Positions 24,481 through 34,462 are shown, counted from the stretch's first letter. The stretch is 36,511 bases of DNA from Gemmatimonadota bacterium (GCA_016199245.1 JACQHC010000023.1:1-36511), one strand, 5' to 3'. Program-made: numbers and translations. Notes: a model not told the origin generated them from the letters alone.

Positions 24481-27400
24481 TATCGAATCCCCGCCTGCAC
24501 CCCGTCTGGACCCAACTGCCTCCACGGCTGCGCAGGTAACGGCCGCTGGCGCGGCCACACTTCGTTCAGCGTCTCCGCCTCGTACAACCGGCCGTTCTTC
24601 ATCACGTAGCGCAGGCTCGTCGTGTTCCTGAGGTTCTCGAGCGGGTCGCCGTCCAGTACCAGGATGTCGGCGAGCTTCCCGGCCTCGAGCGTCCCGACAT
24701 CCTTTGCCAGGCCGATCGCCTCGGCGCCATAGATGGTGGCCACGCGGAGCGCGTCGTGACTCGACAGCCCGCCCGACGCCATGGCCCACAACTCCCAGTG
24801 ATACCCCAGCCCCTGAAGCTGGCCGTGGCTTCCCACGCCGACACGCGCGCTGTCCTCGACCATGCGCTTGACGAACTCCGCATGCCGGGGGAAGACCTGC
24901 TCCTCGTCCAGCACCCAGCGGGGGCGGCGCCGGCTGCGCAAATCAATGCTCTCCTCCGGCGCGAAGCGACGCAGCCTGGGATCGTCGTGCACCTGTTCCT
25001 TGGCGTAGAAGTAATTCTCCGCAAACGGCCCTCCGTACGAGACCAGCAACGTCGGGCTGTTCGTGGTCTGGGACGCCCGGAACAGCTTCACCACGTCCTC
25101 GTAGATCGGGGCCACCGGCAGCGCGTGCTCCACGCCCGAGTAGCCGTCGATCACGTGCGTCAGGTCGAGCTTGAAGTCCAGGCCACCCTCGGTCGTGGGC
25201 ATCAGCTCGAGCGTCTTGGCCGCCTGGATGATCCATTGCCGCTGCTGCCGGTTGCCGGACATGTACATCTTGAGCGTCTGCGTGCCGTAGTACTGGCTGT
25301 ACCGCTTGAGCACGCTCACGGCGTGCGCCGAGTCCCGGATGTTCTCCCCGATGAACACGCCGGGCCCGGTCGAGTAGACGCGGGGGCCGACCATTCCCCC
25401 CGTCGTCACGCGGTCCTGATAACTCAGCACGTCGGTCGAGGACGTCTGTGGATCGCGCGTCGTGGTCACGCCGTACGCGAGCATGGTCAGGTATTGCCAG
25501 ACCTGCCGAGGATGGATCTCGGGCACGAGCCACATGGAGTGGTAGTGTGTGTCCACGAAGCCCGGAAGAACTGTTTTGCCGGACACGTCAATCACCTGGG
25601 CACCGGCCGGTATCTGAACCGAGTCCCGGCGGCCGACCGCCACGATGCGGTTATCGGTAACGACCACATCAGCGTTCTCGACGATCTCGCGACCCTTCAT
25701 CGTGAGCACGCGCCCCCCGCGTAGCACGACGCTGCCCCGCGGTACGTCGCGCGGCAACTTCACTTCGATGCGCGTCTCGGCCGGCTTATACGTCACCGTG
25801 TCCGCGCGCGCGGAATCGAGCCCGGCGCGCACCGAGTCCGCGTGCGCCCGGATCGCCTGTGCCTTCGCCCGGATCTGGTCGGCCGCCCGGATCAGCGAGT
25901 CGGCCCGCACCTGGACCGAGTCCGCGATCAAGCGGTTGAGCTTGGCGCGCAGCGAGTCCGGCACCGCGGCCGGGGCCCTGGTGAGGCTATCTACGGTCTT
26001 CCGGGTCGCCCGGAGCGTATCCAGGAGTTGCCGGGCTCGGAGCGCCCGGCCCACGGTCGCACGGTTTTCCCCCTCGGTACTGTCCTCGATCGCCTTCACA
26101 CGGGCGAGATCGTACGTCAGCAGCGCGTTCCCGATCGCCCAGTGAACACGGTTTCCGTCCGCGCTCCACGATGGGAACTCGCCCCCGATGTCGGTGAGCT
26201 GCCGAACAAGCACCGGCGCGGCGGACGGACTTGCAACGGAGATCGTCGTGACGGGACCGCCCACCTCGGGGATGTCCACCGTGTAGATGTGACTCCCGAC
26301 CTGAGCGAGGGCCCGGCCGCCCGTGGGCGAGACCATCACGAGACCGGCCGGAGGCGCCTGCGGGCCTTCCTCCGTCACCCCAGCCGACTCCTCAAGGGGA
26401 ACCGGGAACACCGTGCGAGGGAGGGCCTGCCATTCATCCGGGTGCGGCGTCCCGGCCCCCGGCGGCGGCGCACCGCGCACCTGGAGATGCTGCTTCACGT
26501 CCGTGCCGTCCCAACGGAACGACACCAGGCCCTCGGAGGAGCTGTAGGCGTAGATCCGGTCCGGCTGGTCGCGACGGAAATGCGCCACATCGCGGCTCCC
26601 CGTGGGAGCGATGAGCGTGACCTCACCGCCCGCGGCCGGGACCCAGACGAACTCGCCTCCCAGGACGCCGAAGAAAAAGTCCGGCGCCCGCTTGAGCTCG
26701 CGGGCGGCGCCGCGCGTGGCAACCACGCGCTGACCATCCGGCGACCACGCCGGGTTGTAATAGAGGGCGGGAACACTCGTGAGCCGCTGCGGCGCTCCGC
26801 TTCCGTCCGCGCGAGCCTTCATGATGTGGCCGCCAACTGAATCGTCCCAGGTGACGAACGCCACCCAGGCGCCGTCCGGAGACCACACGGCGTGGTACTC
26901 GCCGGCGTCAGCATTGGTCAGGCGTCGCGCTTCACCGCCGGACAGATCCTTGATCCACAGGCGATCAAACGCGGTGAACATGACGCGCTTGCCGTCCGGC
27001 GAGGCGACCGGACTCCGGATCTGCCGCGCCGTGACCATGGCCGTGGTGTCCACGCGATAGGCGAACTTCACCTCCGGCCCCACGTCCGCCGCGACCTCGG
27101 CCTCGAACGGGATCTTGGTCGCCGCACTCCCGTCGATCGGCACCCGCCAGATCTCGCCGCCGTGGGAGATCACCATCGCCCGCGAGTCGGGCGTGAAGCT
27201 GTAGCCCGGCAATACATCGAGCGTGGCGCGTGACTCCATGTCGTCTCGCTGGATGGGATACGCGAGCCAGCGCTCCTCGCCGCTGGCGAGGTCCCGGACC
27301 CGAAGCCCGGTTTCGGCGTTGTCGCGCGTCGCATACACCAGCCATTTGCCGTCGGGCGAGATCGCCGGCCGGAAGCCGGATCCGTAGCGGAACGACATCA

Positions 27401-28139
27401 AGGTGGAGGTGCCGCGCTCGCGATCGTACACGTAGAGCTGGTACTGCGGGAACAGCGCGTTGTACTGCCAATCGCCGGTGCGCCCGGCGAACCAGATGTA
27501 GCGCCCATCGGGACTCGGGGCGGCACCCATCGTCTTGAAGGGCTGGGGACCCCGAATCACGGGCAACGGGCTCCGCCGCTTGACGTGGTACATCTGGAGC
27601 TTGGCCGCGCCGAACAACGCACCCGTACGGCTCACCACGACATGCTCGCCGTCCGGCATCCATTCCGGGGAGAAGTACATGCTGGTGTTGCCCTGCGTGA
27701 CCTGCGTGGTGTCAGTGAAATCCAGCCGCATGGTCCAGACGTTGTCGCCACCGCTCCGGTCGGAGATGAACACGATGGATTGACCGTCGGGACTGAAGCG
27801 CGGCTGCGCGTCGAACGCCATGCCTTCGGTGATGCGAGTCGCCTTCCCGCCCGCGATCGGGAGCGTGTACAGGTCACCCAAGAGATCGAACACGATCGTC
27901 CGCCCGTCGGGACTCACGTCGAGTGAGATCCACGTTCCTTTGGTCGCGGTGAACGTGGCCTTGCGGGAAGCCGGGAGCGGGAGGGGGTTTGCTCGCGGAG
28001 CGCCGGGCCGAGCTTGAGCTCCCTGCTCCTGGGGGGCTCCGGCTGGGGCGGCAGCAGCGGCACTGGCCGCTGACGCGGCGGCAGTGGCGGCAGCCAGCAC
28101 CGTGAGCAGGGACCGGAGCTGCATGGCGGCGGGCCTCAT
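24480..28139 (-). CDS. Exported beta-propeller/amidohydrolase fusion A
   Basis: A 1219-residue exported hydrolase. The signal peptide is Ala-rich (LLTVLAAATAAASAAS). A large PD40/TolB-type propeller region with repeated FSPDGQSIVFISDRSGGDNVW and SPDGKWLVYATRD motifs covers about residues 60-680. Then comes a helical insert of about 100 residues, heptad-like and rich in Arg/Ala/Ser/Asp (about 685-790), that the neighbouring paralogue lacks. The C-terminal amidohydrolase domain follows with VLRGGRVLTMKGREI, HxH in FVDTHYHSMW (near 862), LTHVIDGYSG and GVGSHGQLQGLGYHWE. Probable substrates are peptides or amides; unknown. Start chosen at ATG 28139 because GGAGG lies six bases ahead and it overlaps the upstream stop (ATGA). 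Confidence 0.88.
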   Translation of the reverse strand: MRPAAMQLRSLLTVLAAATAAASAASAAAAAPAGAPQEQGAQARPGAPRANPLPLPASRKATFTATKGTWISLDVSPDGRTIVFDLLGDLYTLPIAGGKATRITEGMAFDAQPRFSPDGQSIVFISDRSGGDNVWTMRLDFTDTTQVTQGNTSMYFSPEWMPDGEHVVVSRTGALFGAAKLQMYHVKRRSPLPVIRGPQPFKTMGAAPSPDGRYIWFAGRTGDWQYNALFPQYQLYVYDRERGTSTLMSFRYGSGFRPAISPDGKWLVYATRDNAETGLRVRDLASGEERWLAYPIQRDDMESRATLDVLPGYSFTPDSRAMVISHGGEIWRVPIDGSAATKIPFEAEVAADVGPEVKFAYRVDTTAMVTARQIRSPVASPDGKRVMFTAFDRLWIKDLSGGEARRLTNADAGEYHAVWSPDGAWVAFVTWDDSVGGHIMKARADGSGAPQRLTSVPALYYNPAWSPDGQRVVATRGAARELKRAPDFFFGVLGGEFVWVPAAGGEVTLIAPTGSRDVAHFRRDQPDRIYAYSSSEGLVSFRWDGTDVKQHLQVRGAPPPGAGTPHPDEWQALPRTVFPVPLEESAGVTEEGPQAPPAGLVMVSPTGGRALAQVGSHIYTVDIPEVGGPVTTISVASPSAAPVLVRQLTDIGGEFPSWSADGNRVHWAIGNALLTYDLARVKAIEDSTEGENRATVGRALRARQLLDTLRATRKTVDSLTRAPAAVPDSLRAKLNRLIADSVQVRADSLIRAADQIRAKAQAIRAHADSVRAGLDSARADTVTYKPAETRIEVKLPRDVPRGSVVLRGGRVLTMKGREIVENADVVVTDNRIVAVGRRDSVQIPAGAQVIDVSGKTVLPGFVDTHYHSMWLVPEIHPRQVWQYLTMLAYGVTTTRDPQTSSTDVLSYQDRVTTGGMVGPRVYSTGPGVFIGENIRDSAHAVSVLKRYSQYYGTQTLKMYMSGNRQQRQWIIQAAKTLELMPTTEGGLDFKLDLTHVIDGYSGVEHALPVAPIYEDVVKLFRASQTTNSPTLLVSYGGPFAENYFYAKEQVHDDPRLRRFAPEESIDLRSRRRPRWVLDEEQVFPRHAEFVKRMVEDSARVGVGSHGQLQGLGYHWELWAMASGGLSSHDALRVATIYGAEAIGLAKDVGTLEAGKLADILVLDGDPLENLRNTTSLRYVMKNGRLYEAETLNEVWPRQRPLPAQPWRQLGPDGVQAGIR

Positions 28140-31100
28140 CGCACACCTCCCTGCATCCCGTTCTGTACCGCGGGAGCGACGTGACGCCACGGTTCATCGG
28201 GAGCCGGACGCTGCCGCGGCCAGACCTCGTTGAGGGTGGCACCCTCGTACAGCCGCCCGTTCCGCATCACGTACCGGACCGTGTTCGTGTTGCGGATGTT
28301 CTCGAGCGGGTTCGCGTCGAGCACCACGAGATCGGCGAGCTTGCCCTGCTCGATCGAGCCCAGGTCCCGGCCCAGCCCGATGGCTTGCGCACCGAGGATC
28401 GTGGCGACGCGCAGCGCGTCGTGGTTGCTCATTCCGCCGCTCTGGATCGCCCACAGCTCCCAGTGATAGCCCAGGCCCTGGAGCTGGCCGTGGCTGCCAA
28501 CGCCGGCGCGGCCACCGGCCTCGACCAGTTGCTTGATCCAGGCCGAGTGCTTCCGGAAGGCATACTCGTCGTCGCGGAACCAGCTGCCCGGGCCCGGCCC
28601 CGGGTTCCGGCGCCGGATCTTGTAGTCCAGTTCTTCCTTGGGCGTGAAATGTCTGAGCTTCACGTCGCCCACGACATTCTCGGTCGTGTAGAAATAGTTT
28701 TCGGCCCACGGGCCTCCATACGAAACGAGCAGCGTGGGTGAGTTCGTCGTCCCGGACGCCTTGAACAGCTCCACCACGTCGTTGTACGCCGGGATGACCG
28801 GCATGGTGTGCTCGATGCCGGGATAACCGTCCATCGCGTGCGTCATATTGAGGCGGTAGTCGAGCCCGCCTTCGGTCGTGGGCATCAATCGCAGCTCGCG
28901 CGACGCCATGATCAGGAATTGCCGCTGCCTCCGGTTCCCTGCCATGTACATCTTAAACGTCTTGGTGTCGTAGTAGTCGCTGTAGCGGCGCAGGATGTTG
29001 CGGGCGTGCTCGAGGTCGCGGATGCCCTCGGTCCAGAACACGCCGGGCCCCGTGGAGTAGACGCGCGGCCCCGCCATCTGCCCGGCCTCGACACGGTCGG
29101 CATAGGTGAGCACGTCGGTGGTAGCCGTCTGCGGATCGCGCGTCGTCGTGACGCCGTACGCCAAGTTCGCCAGGTAGATCCACGGGCGCTGCCAATGCAG
29201 GCCCCACAGGTTCCACATGTGGGAGTGGGTGTCCACGAAGCCCGGGATGATGGTTTTCCCGGCCACGTCGATGACGCGAGCTCCCTCCGGCACCGCCACG
29301 GTCCCTCGTGGTCCGATGTCGGATATCCGATTGTTCCGAACCACCACGTCGGCATTCTCGATCACGTCAGTCCCGCGCATGGTGATCACGCGCGCGCCGC
29401 GCAGGACCGCCGTGCCCTGCGGTGAGTCGCGGGTCGCGCTCACGGGGATCCGCACCTCCTCCGCACGGTACGCCGTGTCGGCTTCCGCGCGGTCGAGCCG
29501 GTACGTGACGAACGCGTTCCCAATGGACCAATGCACGGTGCGGCCGTCCGCGCCCCACGCCGGGAACTCGCCGCCGATGTCGGTGAGCTTTCGAACGGGC
29601 ATCTGGGCACTGTCCGGCCTGGTTACCAGGACGGTCGGCGGCTCGCGGCCCACCCGCGGGACGGCGATCACGTAGACGTCGTTGTTCACCTGTGCCAGGG
29701 CGAGGTCGCCCCTCGGCGCCATCAAGACGAGGTCGGCCGGCACTTGCGGAATCTGCGGCTCGCGGCTGAAGTCCCGAGGCATGAGCAGGTCCGAGGAGTC
29801 CGAGACCTGCCAGCCGGCAGCCGTGAGCGGCAGCCGCCACATGACGCGCAGGTGTCTCTTTGGATCCGTCCCATCCCACCGTGTCGACACGAGGGCAATC
29901 GGCGCCGGCTGCCCTGGCTGGAACGTCTCGCCCGGAATCACCCCGTAGCTGTAGATCCGTTCCGGATCAGTCGTGAAGTGCGGCCGGAAGCGTCCGCCCG
30001 TGGGGCCGATGACCGTAACGTCGCCGCCCTGGGCGGGGACCCAGACGAACTCGGCGCCCAGGCCGAAGACGAACGGATCAATCGCGTCTCGCAGTTCCTG
30101 GGCGGCGGACCGGATGGCCGCGATACGACGGCCGTCCGGCGACCAGGCCAGCTCCCGGTAGTACGCCGACACGCGCGTGAGCCGCGTGGGCGTTCCTCCT
30201 GCCGCGTTGACCTGCATGATGTGCCCTTCACGCTCGTCCCACGTCACGTACGCGATGGCGCTCCCGTCAGGCGACCAGGTGGGGAAGTACTCACCGACGT
30301 CCTGCGTCGTGAGCCGCCGCGGCGCGCCGCCGGGGAGGTCCGTGACGTACAGGCGATCGAGCGCCGTGAAGGCCACGCGCCGACCGTCGGGTGACGGCAC
30401 GGCGTCGCGGATCTGCTTCACGGTGAACGTTGGCACCGTGTCTACCGGATACTCGAACGACACAGCGGGCCCGACAGCCACTTCGGCGTTCACGGTGAAC
30501 GGGATCTTGGTGGCGGCCGAGCCGTCCACGGGCACCCGCCAGATCTCCCCGCCGTAGGAGATCACGATCGCGCGCGAATCCGGCGTGAACGAGTAACCGG
30601 GGAGCACGTCCATGTTGGCGATGGATTCCTGCTCGTCTCGCTGAACGGGATGCGCGATCCAGCGCTCCTCGCCGCTGGCGAGCTCACGCAGCACCAGGCC
30701 GGTCTCGGCGTCGTGGCGCGAGCCGTATGCCAGCCACTTGCCGTCGGGCGAGAGCGCCGGCCGGAATGCCGAGCCGTAGCGCGACGTCATGGTGGTTCTG
30801 GTCCCCGCGTCGCGGTCGTAGACGGCCAGCTGGTACTGGGGCAACATGGCGTTGTATTGCCAGCTCCCCTGACGCTGAGCGAACCACACATACCGCGCGT
30901 CCGGCCCGAACGCCGGGCCCATCATGCGCAGGCCCCCCGGCCCGCCTGCCATCTCGAGCCCTCGTCCACCCTTCACGTGGTACAACCAGATCTTCTCGAG
31001 GCCGATGAGCGTGGATTTCGCAACGACAACGTAGTTGCCGTCCGGCGTCCATTCGGGCGACAGATACGTGACGTCCTTGCCGGTCGTCAGCGCCCGCGGC

Positions 31101-31477
31101 TCCCCGCCCGCCGCCGGCATCAGCCACACGTTGTCGTCGCCGCTCCGATCGGACACGAAGACGATCTGCTTGCCGTCCGGGCTGAACCGCGGCTGCATGT
31201 CATGGGCGATGCCGTGCGTGAGGCGTGACGCTGTTCCACCCGCGATGGGCACCAGGTAGAGATCACCCAGCAGATCGAACACGATCGATTGGCCGTCCGG
31301 GCTCGCGTCGAGAGAAATCCAGGTTCCCTTCGTGGTGGAGAACCGGGCCCAGCGCGCTGGCTGGAGCGGGAGGCCCTGGTCGGTCGTGTCGGCGCGTGGT
31401 GGCGCTTGCGCCGCGAGGGGCGCAGTCAGGATGACGAGGGCCGTAGCGAGGGCGAGGCACATCGGGCGTGAACGCAT
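28136..31477 (-). CDS. Exported beta-propeller/amidohydrolase fusion B
   Basis: A 1113-residue paralogue of the next gene, with the same order: signal peptide (MCLALATALVILTAPLAAQA), a propeller of PD40 repeats (FSPDGKQIVFVSDRSGDDNVW, SPDGKWLAYGSRHDAETGL) to about residue 690, and an amidohydrolase domain with HxH in FVDTHSHMWN near 747 and GVGSHGQLQGLGYHWELW. It lacks the helical insert of paralogue A. The two stops and starts overlap (ATGA), so they are translated together from one transcript and arose by duplication. ATG 31477 was chosen for GGAGTGAT eight bases ahead and because it opens the signal peptide. Substrate unknown; the propeller is probably a binding platform. Confidence 0.9.
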   Translation of the reverse strand: MRSRPMCLALATALVILTAPLAAQAPPRADTTDQGLPLQPARWARFSTTKGTWISLDASPDGQSIVFDLLGDLYLVPIAGGTASRLTHGIAHDMQPRFSPDGKQIVFVSDRSGDDNVWLMPAAGGEPRALTTGKDVTYLSPEWTPDGNYVVVAKSTLIGLEKIWLYHVKGGRGLEMAGGPGGLRMMGPAFGPDARYVWFAQRQGSWQYNAMLPQYQLAVYDRDAGTRTTMTSRYGSAFRPALSPDGKWLAYGSRHDAETGLVLRELASGEERWIAHPVQRDEQESIANMDVLPGYSFTPDSRAIVISYGGEIWRVPVDGSAATKIPFTVNAEVAVGPAVSFEYPVDTVPTFTVKQIRDAVPSPDGRRVAFTALDRLYVTDLPGGAPRRLTTQDVGEYFPTWSPDGSAIAYVTWDEREGHIMQVNAAGGTPTRLTRVSAYYRELAWSPDGRRIAAIRSAAQELRDAIDPFVFGLGAEFVWVPAQGGDVTVIGPTGGRFRPHFTTDPERIYSYGVIPGETFQPGQPAPIALVSTRWDGTDPKRHLRVMWRLPLTAAGWQVSDSSDLLMPRDFSREPQIPQVPADLVLMAPRGDLALAQVNNDVYVIAVPRVGREPPTVLVTRPDSAQMPVRKLTDIGGEFPAWGADGRTVHWSIGNAFVTYRLDRAEADTAYRAEEVRIPVSATRDSPQGTAVLRGARVITMRGTDVIENADVVVRNNRISDIGPRGTVAVPEGARVIDVAGKTIIPGFVDTHSHMWNLWGLHWQRPWIYLANLAYGVTTTRDPQTATTDVLTYADRVEAGQMAGPRVYSTGPGVFWTEGIRDLEHARNILRRYSDYYDTKTFKMYMAGNRRQRQFLIMASRELRLMPTTEGGLDYRLNMTHAMDGYPGIEHTMPVIPAYNDVVELFKASGTTNSPTLLVSYGGPWAENYFYTTENVVGDVKLRHFTPKEELDYKIRRRNPGPGPGSWFRDDEYAFRKHSAWIKQLVEAGGRAGVGSHGQLQGLGYHWELWAIQSGGMSNHDALRVATILGAQAIGLGRDLGSIEQGKLADLVVLDANPLENIRNTNTVRYVMRNGRLYEGATLNEVWPRQRPAPDEPWRHVAPAVQNGMQGGVR

Positions 31478-31507
31478 ACAGATCACTCCAGGCTTCTCAA
31501 AACGATG

Positions 31508-31536
31508 CTCGCCGCGCGCGGGAACGCCGCGGCGAG
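31508..31536 (-). promoter_or_regulatory. Strong hairpin plus T-run in the amidohydrolase operon leader
   Basis: CTCGCCGCG (31508-31516) and CGCGGCGAG (31528-31536) pair perfectly over nine bases around an 11-base loop. On the minus strand the stem is followed by CATCGTTTTG, then the ribosome-binding site and ATG of fusion B about 30 bases on. The order hairpin, TTTT, ribosome-binding site repeats that of the gyrA leader. It may be an attenuator, or a terminator for the EF-G-like gene. Confidence 0.5.
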
Positions 31537-31554
31537 GGGAAATTGAAACTATGT

Positions 31555-31569
31555 GCACCCCACGGGTGC
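31555..31569 (-). terminator. Hairpin just after the EF-G-like gene
   Basis: GCACCC (31555-31560) and GGGTGC (31564-31569) form a perfect six-base stem with a three-base loop, two bases after the stop of the EF-G-like gene. On the minus strand it is followed by ACATAGTTTCAATTT, T-rich but not a clean T-run. A possible terminator. Confidence 0.4.
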
Positions 31570-31571
31570 GG

Positions 31572-33671
31572 CTACCCGGCTTTTTCTTCTTCCTTCTCTT
31601 TCGCCCGCGCCTCGATCACTTTCTGCGCCGCTTCGGGCGGCACTTCCTGATACGTGTGGAACTTCTGCCGATACGTCCCGCGGCCATGCGTGATGGAGTG
31701 GAGCTGCGTGGCGTATCGGTCCAGCTCCGCCTCGGGCACGTGCGCGCGGATCTTGGTCATCCGGCCGTCCTGCTCGGTCCCCAGAATCTGGGCCCGCCGC
31801 GAGGAGAGGTCGCCCATCACCGCGCCCAGGTACTCGTCCGGTGTCCAGGCTTCCACTTCCACGATGGGCTCGAGCAGAACCGGTCTCGCGTTCGGCGTTA
31901 CGTTTCGGAACGCCAGAATGCCGGCCATCTTGAACGACATCTCGTTCGAATCCACGTCGTGGTATGACCCGTCGAACAGCTCGACCTTGAAATCCACCAT
32001 GGGGTAGCCCGCCACCGGGCCGCGCCGCAGTGCTTCGACGACCCCTTTCTCCACGGCAGGGATGTACTGCCGTGGGATCACGCCTCCAACGATCTGATCC
32101 TCGAACACGAACCCTGAGCCCCGCGCGAGCGGCGCGACCCTTATCCAGCAGTCGCCGTATTGTCCGCGGCCGCCGGTCTGCTTCTTGTGCTTCCCCTGCC
32201 CCTCGGCCTTGCCCTTGATCGTTTCCCGGTATGCGATCTTGGGTTTGCCGAGCAAGGCGTGCACCCCGAATTTCCGCGCCAGCCGGCCCACAATGATTTC
32301 CAGGTGCCGCTCCCCGCGGCCCCGCATCAACGTCTGCGCCAGCTCGGCGTTGTACTCGTGATGAAAGGTCGGGTCTTCTTCATGCAGCCGCTGGAGGCCC
32401 ATCGAGAGCTTGTCTTCTTCCCCCCGCTGTTTGACCTGGACAGACAGCGTGATCACGGGATCCGGGAACGGGATCTTGTGCAGCACGATGGGCGCGTTGC
32501 TGGTGGAGAGCGTGTCGTTCGTGTGCGTGTCCCGGAGCTTCGCCACCACACCGATGTCCCCCGCGTGCAGCTCCGGGACTTCGACGCGCTCCTTTCCCTG
32601 CGCCACCGACAGGTGGTTCAGCTTCTCCGTCACGCCGCGCGGCGCGTTGAACACCTCGGCGCCGTTGGCGACCTTGCCTGAGTAGACGCGGAAGAACGTC
32701 ACGTCGCCCACGTGCGGCTCCGACACGGTCTTGAACACCTGGGCCACCAACGGCCCACTGTCCTTGAACTCGAGCTGCACGGCACTGGCCTCTCCCCACG
32801 TCTGGGCGTCCACCGGCTCCCGCTCGGCGGGCGAAGGAACGAGCTCTACGATCGCCGTGAGCAGCGCTCGCGTCCCGTACGTCAAGTCGCCCGCCCCGCA
32901 CAGCAGCGGGAAGATCTCGCCCCGCGCGACCCCCAAGTGCATCGCCGCGGTCAGCTCGGCCGGCGCTATCTCGTCGCCTCCGAGGTAGCGCTCCAGCAGC
33001 GCGTCGTCCGTCGTGGCGATGGTCTCGATCAATTCTTGCTCGTAGCGGTCAAACTTGTCCTTCAGCTCGGGGGGCACGTCCTGCTCGTCGTACTCCCCGG
33101 TCTTCGTCCCCTTGCGGTACACCTGGCACTTCCTGGTGAGCAGGTTGACGATGCCGTGGAAGGCGGGCCCCGATCCCACGGGGATCTCGATGGGCAGCAC
33201 CTTGCCCGTGACCTTCGCCTTGATGTCCTGATATACCTTCTCGAAATCCGCGTGTTCCTTGTCCATGAGCGACACGAAGAACAGCCGTGGGATGCCGCGG
33301 CGCTCCGCGTGCTCCCACACGTGCTCGGTGCCCACTTCGACACCGGCCGTGCCGCTCACGACGAGGAGCGCGGCGTCCGCTGCGTAGATCGCCGCGATCG
33401 CGTCACCGATGAAGTCGAGGTATCCGGGAGCGTCGATCAGATTGATCTTGGTCTCCATCCACTCGGCGTAAGCCAGCGCCAGGCTGATGGAGTACTGCCG
33501 TTCGATTTCGTCCGGGGTGTAGTCGGTGAGGGCCGAACCATCTTTGACCGAGCCGTGGCGCTTACTCGAGCCGGCCACGAATGCCAGCGCGTCGACCAGG
33601 GTCGTCTTGCCGCTCGCCCCATGGCCGACGACCGCGACATTCCTGATGTGCTCTCCTGTATACACGCGCAC
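31572..33671 (-). CDS. EF-G-like translation GTPase (FusA2 type) with degenerate G motifs
   Basis: A 699-residue protein with the five-domain layout of elongation factor G. The P-loop is GHGASGKTTL (residues 16-25). Two GTPase motifs differ from true EF-G: DTPGH is DAPGY, so the catalytic His is Tyr, and NKxD is SLMD (VSLMDKEHADF), which would weaken guanine recognition. Domain IV signatures are present (GGRGQYGDCWIRV, FEDQIVGGVIPRQYIPAVEKG), and domain V ends with LHSITHGRGTYRQKFHTYQEVP. It is probably a specialised paralogue and not the main EF-G. Start at GTG 33671 is preferred over GTG 33680 because GAGGA is eight bases ahead. The C-terminus is Lys/Glu-rich (EARAKEKEEEKAG). Confidence 0.9.
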   Translation of the reverse strand: MRVYTGEHIRNVAVVGHGASGKTTLVDALAFVAGSSKRHGSVKDGSALTDYTPDEIERQYSISLALAYAEWMETKINLIDAPGYLDFIGDAIAAIYAADAALLVVSGTAGVEVGTEHVWEHAERRGIPRLFFVSLMDKEHADFEKVYQDIKAKVTGKVLPIEIPVGSGPAFHGIVNLLTRKCQVYRKGTKTGEYDEQDVPPELKDKFDRYEQELIETIATTDDALLERYLGGDEIAPAELTAAMHLGVARGEIFPLLCGAGDLTYGTRALLTAIVELVPSPAEREPVDAQTWGEASAVQLEFKDSGPLVAQVFKTVSEPHVGDVTFFRVYSGKVANGAEVFNAPRGVTEKLNHLSVAQGKERVEVPELHAGDIGVVAKLRDTHTNDTLSTSNAPIVLHKIPFPDPVITLSVQVKQRGEEDKLSMGLQRLHEEDPTFHHEYNAELAQTLMRGRGERHLEIIVGRLARKFGVHALLGKPKIAYRETIKGKAEGQGKHKKQTGGRGQYGDCWIRVAPLARGSGFVFEDQIVGGVIPRQYIPAVEKGVVEALRRGPVAGYPMVDFKVELFDGSYHDVDSNEMSFKMAGILAFRNVTPNARPVLLEPIVEVEAWTPDEYLGAVMGDLSSRRAQILGTEQDGRMTKIRAHVPEAELDRYATQLHSITHGRGTYRQKFHTYQEVPPEAAQKVIEARAKEKEEEKAG

Positions 33672-33755
33672 GCGCCGCACTTCCTCGTAGGGGGAAGGAG
33701 AATCTGTCGCGCCTGCACCGGCTGCCGCAACCGCACGCTCGACTCCGAGGGCGGT

Positions 33756-34373
33756 TCAGGCCGTGACCTTCACCAACGTCGTAATCCGCATCGTGACCCA
33801 CCCATCCAACCGCTCGTCCCGTATCAGCCGAAGCGGCTGGCCATCGAGCAGCCGCGTGAGATCCACCGGCCGGCAGCCGCCCAGCGCGTCGGGAGCGATG
33901 CGGTACACCGTCATCCACGCCTGCGCGACCAACGGGTTGGGCAGTTCCAGCACGCCGAGGACGACCCGGCCTCCGGGCGCGAGAACCCGCGATACCTCGG
34001 CGAGCATGGGTCGGAGGTCGGGCTCCGGCAGCAGATCGAGCAGGAACGTGCTCAGCACGGCGTCGAATGCCGCGGCGCGGAACGGGAGGCGCAGCGCGTC
34101 AGCCCGGGCCAGCCGCGCCTGCTTGCCCTGCTGACTCACGCGAGTCCGAGCCTCGCGCAGCATCGCGCTCGAGACGTCAACGCCCACCACCTGCCATGCT
34201 CCCCGTGCCAGCTCCGCCAGGGCGGCCCCCGGCCCCACGCCGATCTCGAGCGCGCTGGACGGCGCTCCACCAACGAGCCGCTCGACGGCCCGCTCGTTGG
34301 CCTCCTCGAGCAGCGGACCCATCACCCGTCCATACACGGGGGCCAGCAGGTCGTACAGCTTCGACGGGCGCAT
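33756..34373 (-). CDS. Class I SAM-dependent methyltransferase
   Basis: A 205-residue methyltransferase. Motif I ALEIGVGPGAAL (about 41-52) binds S-adenosylmethionine; GVDVSSAMLREA and ADALRLPFRAAAFDAVLSTFLLD are motifs II and post-I/III of the UbiE-like family, and VSRVLAPGGRVVLG is the following strand. The N-terminus KLYDLLAPVYGRVMGPLL resembles quinone and lipid methyltransferases. Substrate unknown. It ends 85 bp before the EF-G-like gene and starts 89 bp after the preceding minus-strand gene. Confidence 0.88.
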   Translation of the reverse strand: MRPSKLYDLLAPVYGRVMGPLLEEANERAVERLVGGAPSSALEIGVGPGAALAELARGAWQVVGVDVSSAMLREARTRVSQQGKQARLARADALRLPFRAAAFDAVLSTFLLDLLPEPDLRPMLAEVSRVLAPGGRVVLGVLELPNPLVAQAWMTVYRIAPDALGGCRPVDLTRLLDGQPLRLIRDERLDGWVTMRITTLVKVTA

Positions 34374-34462
34374 GGCCCTAGATGATAGCCCGGCGATGAA
34401 CGGACGGAAGGCGGTCTACCGCGCGTTGCTCCGTCGCCCGTGCAGGAGAAGTGCTGCGTTGC

